Shown: in pieces, positions 58,989 through 64,000 of the stretch | How the letters are laid out: the number at the start of each line of letters is the position of its first letter | How positions within the stretch are numbered: position 1 is the stretch's first letter | Program-made: the position numbers and the translations under genes | Assembly (NCBI GenBank): GCA_048213135.1 | Contig: PS015245.1 | Coordinates: 49,373-113,372 of the forward strand | Length of the DNA: 64,000 bases | Origin: Reclinomonas americana ATCC 50394 | Taxonomy: Eukaryota; Jakobida; Jakobea; Jakobida | Reading direction: 5' to 3' | The notes under the pieces: generated by a model | Seen by the model: only the letters and a program-made list of their open reading frames with translations | Databases searched by the model: none | What the model was told of the DNA's origin: nothing

Positions 58989-60969
58989 GTGTGTGGGTGT
59001 GTGCACTGATGAAATGGCATTGACATTGTCATTGTCAGGATCTGTGTGCTCCGGATTTCGTGTTGTGTGCCAGCGAGCTGCACCATTTGTGTCGGTGAGT
59101 TGTGTATATTAGAGGGAGGGAGAAGCTGTGCACTGACTTTCTCTCTTTGTTGGGCTTTCATGCGACAGCGAGCACGTGACGGAGGCTGGAACGGATCTGT
59201 GTGGCGATGGAGTCACATCTCTCGGCACAATGCACGAGGTGCAGAAACGTTTTCAGCTCATGTACAGCAACATGAAGGTTGTGTGTTGTTGTTGATGCAG
59301 AGTGCATGTAAGTTGCCATTGATGTTGACATGGAGAGAGCACCACAGATCACATGCCCGCTATGTCACGCATCCATGGTTTGTGTTGTCACGGAGAGATG
59401 CTTGTCTTGGTTTCTCTCTCCTCACTGTGGATGAACAGACGGTGGGTGACTATTACCGCACGCATGGCCTCTCGCAGTGCCCGTATGCATGCGAGAGATG
59501 TGGACAGCAGATGACACTGGATCGCACGGCGGAGCATGAGTGGAGTGGATGCTTGCGCGAGTGTCCACTTGGGTGTGGAGCAAGGATGGCACTGAGTGAG
59601 ATGGCAGAGCACAGCTGGAGTGGGTGCATGCGAGCGTGTCCGCGTGGATGTCAGCAGCTGTGCTCACTGGCGGAGATGCAGCGGCATCTTGGTGAGTGTG
59701 TTTGATGGAGAGATGGTGTGTGTAATGACACTGATTTGTTCTCTTGTGACAGAAACGGAGTGCCGACTGCAGCAAACAGCGTGCCGTGGTGGTGAACTGG
59801 GGTGTCAATGGCGTGGGATTATTGGTGGGGAGAAAGAAGAGCACGAGCGAGTATGTGATGTGCTGCGAGTGGAGCGGCCGTTGCGAGAGGTGAATGTGGA
59901 ATGAGGAGCAGTTTCTGCTGTTGCCATTTATGGAGCTAATGTGACTTGCATTTGTTTGCACAGCTGCATGGTCGAGTGCGAGAGCTGTCGCAGATGGTGG
60001 CCCAAGAGAGAGAAGCGAGACAAGCTGCTGAGGAGCGACTGGTTCAGAAGCAGCAAGCAACCGATGAGCAACTGGCAGCTGAGCGCCGCATGCGTGAATC
60101 TCTCGAGAGAGGCGTTGCTGAGGTCTGGTGTGTGAAATGTCAGTGGTTATCGAGCGCTTCACTCCCCTCATTCTTCCGTCTGCAGCTGCTTGCTCGTCTC
60201 AAACCGCTGGAGATGCGAGAGCGAGAGATTCAGGAACGGGAGGCTACTGAAAGGGAGCGGCAGGCGAGGGAGTGGGAGGAGCGTGAGCGGATGGCCAGAG
60301 AGCGAGAGGAGCGGGAGCGGGCGGACAGGAAAATCAACAGCTGCAGTGATTTGCTGAGTGCAGCGGATGCCCGAGTGGTGCTGCAATGGGTGCAGCAGGC
60401 GCGAGGCAGCGGCGGGAGTGTGCCCAAGTTGACGCTGCTGTTCAAGGGCAGTCGAGATGGATTCAAGGCAGCCACATTCCACCAGCGATGTGACAATCGT
60501 GGGTAAGTGATTGTGGAAGAAGGAGAGCGGTTATTGCTGTCAGTGGGTGATGGATGAGTGACTGTGCGAGTCGTGCAGACCGACGCTGGTCGTGGCCAAG
60601 TCGTCGACAGGACGAGTTTCTGGCGGATACACGCCTGTCTCGTGGCAGTCTCCCGCAAAAGGTGCTTTTGGCGCCGATCCATCCGGCACCAGCTTCTTGT
60701 TCTCGGCATCGTGGAGCGGTGCAAGTGCGCGGCGCTTTGCACTGCAGGGCAATAAGAAACAGTATGCCGCCTTTCACAACTCCGCTTGTGGACCCATCTT
60801 CGGCAGCAACGAATTCCGCTTGGAGAACAACTGCATCAGCAACAGCGGCAGCACCAGCAACCTTCCGTACCACTATCAGAGCACTGATGGTGCAGTAACT
60901 GACGACTCGACACTGATGGGGTCGCACGAGTTCCAGGTGGCGGACTACGAAGTGTTCCTCGTTGAATGA
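58237..60969 (+). CDS. RING-like / TRAF zinc finger / coiled-coil / TLDc protein, copy 2
   Basis: Tandem paralogue of the gene at 55356 with the same exon order. ATG at 58237 (MGFEDAHVGDRGGEGSG). Finger exons EEYVCPVCM, DLCAPDFVLCASELHHLCR and ITCPLCHASM; TRAF fingers from CERCGQQMTLDRTAEHEWSG on; a coiled coil (EIQEREATERERQAREWEER) shorter than in copy 1; TLDc segments LTLLFKGSRDGFKAATFHQR, SSTGRVSGGYTPVSW, TSFLFSASWSG, GPIFGSNEFRLENNC and VADYEVFLVE (stop 60967-60969). The first intron contains a 249-base gap (58569-58817) flanked by CT and ACGG-type repeats. Spacing from copy 1 is 142 bp. No inactivating change is seen. Confidence 0.87.
58545..58986 (+). repeat. CT and ACGG/TACGG satellite in intron 1 of TLDc copy 2
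   Basis: A CT run, a gap (58569-58817), then CGGTACGG/GACGACGG-type repeats with TAGGTACGTACGG, a short GTCGTCGTCGT run, and a second CT run. Same intron position as the satellite in copy 1 but with a different repeat mix. Confidence 0.92.
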
Positions 60970-61073
60970 AGCACCTCGTTTCGGAGAAGGGTGCTGCACG
61001 TCGTGAAGGCAGATGAGTGACGGGAGACAGGACATCATGAGGTCTATCATGGCCTATCATGATAAGTTTGTGA

Positions 61074-63465
61074 ATGGGGTTCGAGGACGCGCGCGTTGGA
61101 GGCAGTGGTGGTGGTGGAGAAGGCAGTGGGTTTGCTCCTCCTCCTCTTCCTCCTCCTGCTGATGACAGTCAGGTTGTTCTCGAGCAGCAAGTGATGCGAC
61201 TCGCTGGTGACTGTGAGGAACAATATGTGTTTTGTGTGGTGCGCGCGGTGCATCGTCGTCCTCCATCAGAGGTGGGAGAGAAAGAGACACAACCACCGCG
61301 TTTGTGGATGGAGCAAGTCGCGCAAGAGTCGCGGACATTGGCGGAGGAATATGTGTGCCCAGTGTGCATGGTGAGTGTGCGAAGGGAGAAAGAGAGAATG
61401 CAGCATTGTGAGTCGGCTCTCTCTCTCTCTCTCTCTCTTGTGCGTGCGTTGATGACATTGACATTGTGTCATTGTCAGGATCTGTGTGCTCCGGATTTCG
61501 TGCTGTGTGCCAGCGAGTTGCACCACTTGTGTCGGTGAGTTTGTGTATGAGAGGGGAAGCGCGAGGAAGCTGTTCACTGACCTCCTGCCTCTTTGTTGGG
61601 CTTTCATGCGACAGTGAGCACGTGACGGAGGCCGGTGCGGATCTGTGTGGCGATGGAGTCACATTTCTCGGCACAATGCACGAGGTGCAGAAACGGTTTC
61701 AGCTCATGTACAGCAACATGAAGGTTCTGTGTGCATGTTGTTGGTTGTGTGTGCAAGTCGCCAGTGATGTTGACTTGACGCACCACAGATTGCATGCCCG
61801 CTGTGCCACGCACCCATGGTTTGTGTTGTCTGATGAAGTTGATTGTCTTGACCTGTCTCACTGAGGATGGACAGACGGTGGGTGACTATTACCGCACACA
61901 TGGCCTCACGCAGTGCCCGTATGCATGCGAGAGGTGTGGACAGCAGATGACTCTGGATCGCACGGCGGAGCACGAGTGGAGTGGATGCTTGCGGGAGTGT
62001 CCACTGGGGTGTGGAGCGAGGATGGCACTGAGTGAGATGGTGGAGCACAGCTGGAGTGGGTGTATGCGGGTGTGTCCGCGTGGATGTCAGCAGCGGTGTT
62101 CACTGGCGGAGATGCAGCGGCATCTTGGTGAGTGTGCATTGAAGGAGAGAAGTGTGGATCATGGCACTGATGTGGTGCATCTCTTGTGGTAGAAACGGAG
62201 TGCCGACTGCAACACACAGTATGTCGTGGTGGTGAACTGGGGTGTGAATGGCGTGGGATCATTGGCGAGAGGGAGGAGCATGAGCGAGTGTGTGATGTGT
62301 TGCGAGTGGAGCGACCACTGCGAGAGGTGAGTTTGGAATTACGGAGTGGATGCTGTTGGTCATTCACGCAGCTGATACGGATCGTGTTTTGTGTGCACAG
62401 CTGCATGGCCGGGTGCGAGAGCTGTCTCACATGGTGGCTGAGAGCAGGGAGCAGCTGGCAGTCTGCAACGATCGGCTGACTCGCGAGCAGCAGGCGAGAC
62501 AAGCAACAGATGAACAACTTGCTGCTGAGTTGCTGGCGAGGCAGGCGACAGATGAGCGACTTGCCGTGTGCGCCGCGCAACTCGCCGCTGAGCAGCGCGT
62601 ACGTGAAGTTCTCGAGAGAGGTGTTGCTCAGGTTTGTTGTGTGATCACTCAGGGGTTAATTGCATTTGTCTCCTCTCCTCACTCTGCCTCTTGTCCAACT
62701 GCAGCTGCTCGCCCGTCTCGAACCGCTGGAGATGCGCGAACGAGCGATCCAGGAACGAGAGGCCGCTGAACGCGAGCGGCTGGCCAGAGAACAGGAGGAG
62801 CAAGAGCGACTGGCCAGGGAACGAGAGGAACGAGAGAGGGCGGAGAGAAAGATTGACAGCGATCTGCTGAGTGTGGCGGATGCGCGAGTGGTGCTGCAAT
62901 GGGTGCAGCAGGCGCGAGGTGGTGGCGGGAGTGTGCCCAAGTTGACGCTGCTGTTCAAGGGTAGTCGGGATGGTTTTGCAGCGGCCACATTCCATCAGCG
63001 ATGTGACAATCGTGGGTGAGTGATTGAGGTAGTGAGAGATTGTTGTGCTCAGTGAGTAATGGATGAGAGACTGCGCGCAGAACGACGCTGGTTGTGGTCA
63101 AGTCGTCGACGGGACGAGTGTGTGGTGGGTACACGCCCGTCTCATGGCAGTCTGCTGGTGGATGGGGCTCCGATCCATCGGGTTCAAGCTTCTTGTTCTC
63201 GGCATCGTGGAGTGGTGCAAGTGCGCGACGCTTTGCACAGAAGAGCGATAAGAAGCCAAATGCTGTGTATCACCTATCTACATGTGGGCCCAACTTTGGC
63301 CGTCCGGATCTTTGCTTGGCGGACAACTGCAACAGCAACAGCGGCAGCACCGGCAACCTCCCGCAGTTCTATCAGAGCACTGACGGTGCAGCATGTGACA
63401 ACACGACTTTGATGGGATCGCAGCGCTTCCAAGTAGCAGACTACGAAGTCTTTCTCGTTGAGTGA
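61074..63465 (+). CDS. RING-like / TRAF zinc finger / coiled-coil / TLDc protein, copy 3
   Basis: Third tandem paralogue. ATG at 61074 (MGFEDARVGGSGGGGEGSG). Finger and TRAF exons as in the other copies (EEYVCPVCM, DLCAPDFVLCASELHHLCR, CERCGQQMTLDRTAEHEWSG), but the third RING exon reads IACPLCHAPM. The coiled coil is split by one intron; TLDc segments are LTLLFKGSRDGFAAATFHQR, SSTGRVCGGYTPVSW, SSFLFSASWSG, GPNFGRPDLCLADNC and VADYEVFLVE (stop 63463-63465). The first intron has only a short CT run (61417-61438) and no gap, so this copy gives the cleanest gene model of the three. Spacing from copy 2 is 104 bp. Confidence 0.88.
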
Positions 63466-63578
63466 AGCAGCATCTCGCCTCTGGTTACTGTGCAGATCCA
63501 TGTCGACGTCGACATCGAAGGCAAACCCCTCCAAATTGTCCTCCCTCCCTTTCTTCTTCTCCCCAAACGCACGCACAA

Positions 63579-64000
63579 ATGGCCTCACTCCGCCGCCTCC
63601 TCGAAGAAGACGACGAAGACAACGACGACGACGACGTGGTCGAAATCCCACCACCACCACCACCACCACCCCCAGCACAACAACAACAACCATCAGTTGT
63701 CTCCTCCACTCACAAAAAGGAGACCATTGACGAGCACATGAAAACCGAGGAGGAGGAAGACGAGGAAGAAGAAGAAGAAGTCATCATCTTCCCCTCACGC
63801 ACCTCACAGACAACCTCATCGGCCTCATCGCCCTCGACACACGCGCGTCTTGCACAAGCCACCACAGTCACGCGGAAACGCTCAGTGGAGCTCATGTTAG
63901 GTGGAGCAACAGGCGGGGAATCATCGACTGCTGCAGTGATGGGAATGCGTCGACGTGACAGTGGCAGTGTCAGTGCAGCACTGGGAGGTTTAGGCGCGGA
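63579..64000 (+). CDS. Acidic low-complexity protein, 5' end only (runs off window)
   Basis: The ATG at 63579 opens a frame uninterrupted to the window edge: MASLRRLLEEDDEDNDDDD, a proline run, polyQ, a second Glu/Asp run (KTEEEEDEEEEEEVIIFPS), then Ser/Thr-rich sequence with VTRKRSVELMLGG and MGMRRRDSGSVSAALGG. The alternation of acidic runs with phosphorylatable Ser/Arg stretches suggests a nuclear or regulatory protein. No domain is reached and no family can be named. A 113-bp spacer separates it from TLDc copy 3. Confidence 0.6.
   Translation, partial: MASLRRLLEEDDEDNDDDDVVEIPPPPPPPPPAQQQQPSVVSSTHKKETIDEHMKTEEEEDEEEEEEVIIFPSRTSQTTSSASSPSTHARLAQATTVTRKRSVELMLGGATGGESSTAAVMGMRRRDSGSVSAALGGLGA

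Overview
This is eukaryotic nuclear DNA, most likely from a free-living flagellated protist that I cannot name. Nearly every gene is split by short spliceosomal introns (mostly about 50-150 bp), many carrying CT or TG runs, and genes lie only about 75-250 bp apart. Eukaryote-only families are present: Pumilio, RRP1/Nop52, TMEM214, IFT27, PGAP1, DWNN/RBBP6 and TRAF-finger/TLDc. IFT27 and a QRICH2-like coiled-coil protein argue for a cilium or flagellum. Eleven N runs break the assembly, mostly next to microsatellites, so several gene models are incomplete. All gene spans below include introns; I set exon edges by eye from GT/AG signals and reading-frame continuity.

Layout. (1) 1-14457: a head-to-tail duplication of a roughly 7.8 kb unit, each copy holding a gene (330-7792 and 8124-14389) for a nuclear-looking protein built from five copies of a roughly 190-residue module I do not recognise. 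The second copy has lost its 3' end. (2) 14458-15365: three 324-331 bp direct repeats, each with the same proline-rich start-codon segment. (3) 15602-55139: a block of single-copy conserved genes: Pumilio (-), a QRICH2-like coiled-coil protein (+), a kelch protein (+), RRP1 (-), TMEM214 (+), IFT27 (-), a GH130-type propeller protein (-), PGAP1 (-), a large unknown protein (-), RBBP6/Mpe1 (+) and two unknown genes (+). (4) 55356-63465: three tandem genes for RING/TRAF-finger, coiled-coil, TLDc proteins. (5) 63579-64000: the start of an acidic unknown protein that runs off the window.

Functional themes are RNA handling (Pumilio, RRP1, RBBP6), the ER and GPI anchors (PGAP1, TMEM214, GH130-like protein) and the cilium (IFT27, QRICH2-like). 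Two lineage-specific tandem families flank this conserved block. The most unusual signal is a recurring 5' splice site, GTTGCG, at about 29 introns in eleven genes, where using it keeps the reading frame. The previously undescribed candidate protein system is the five-module family.
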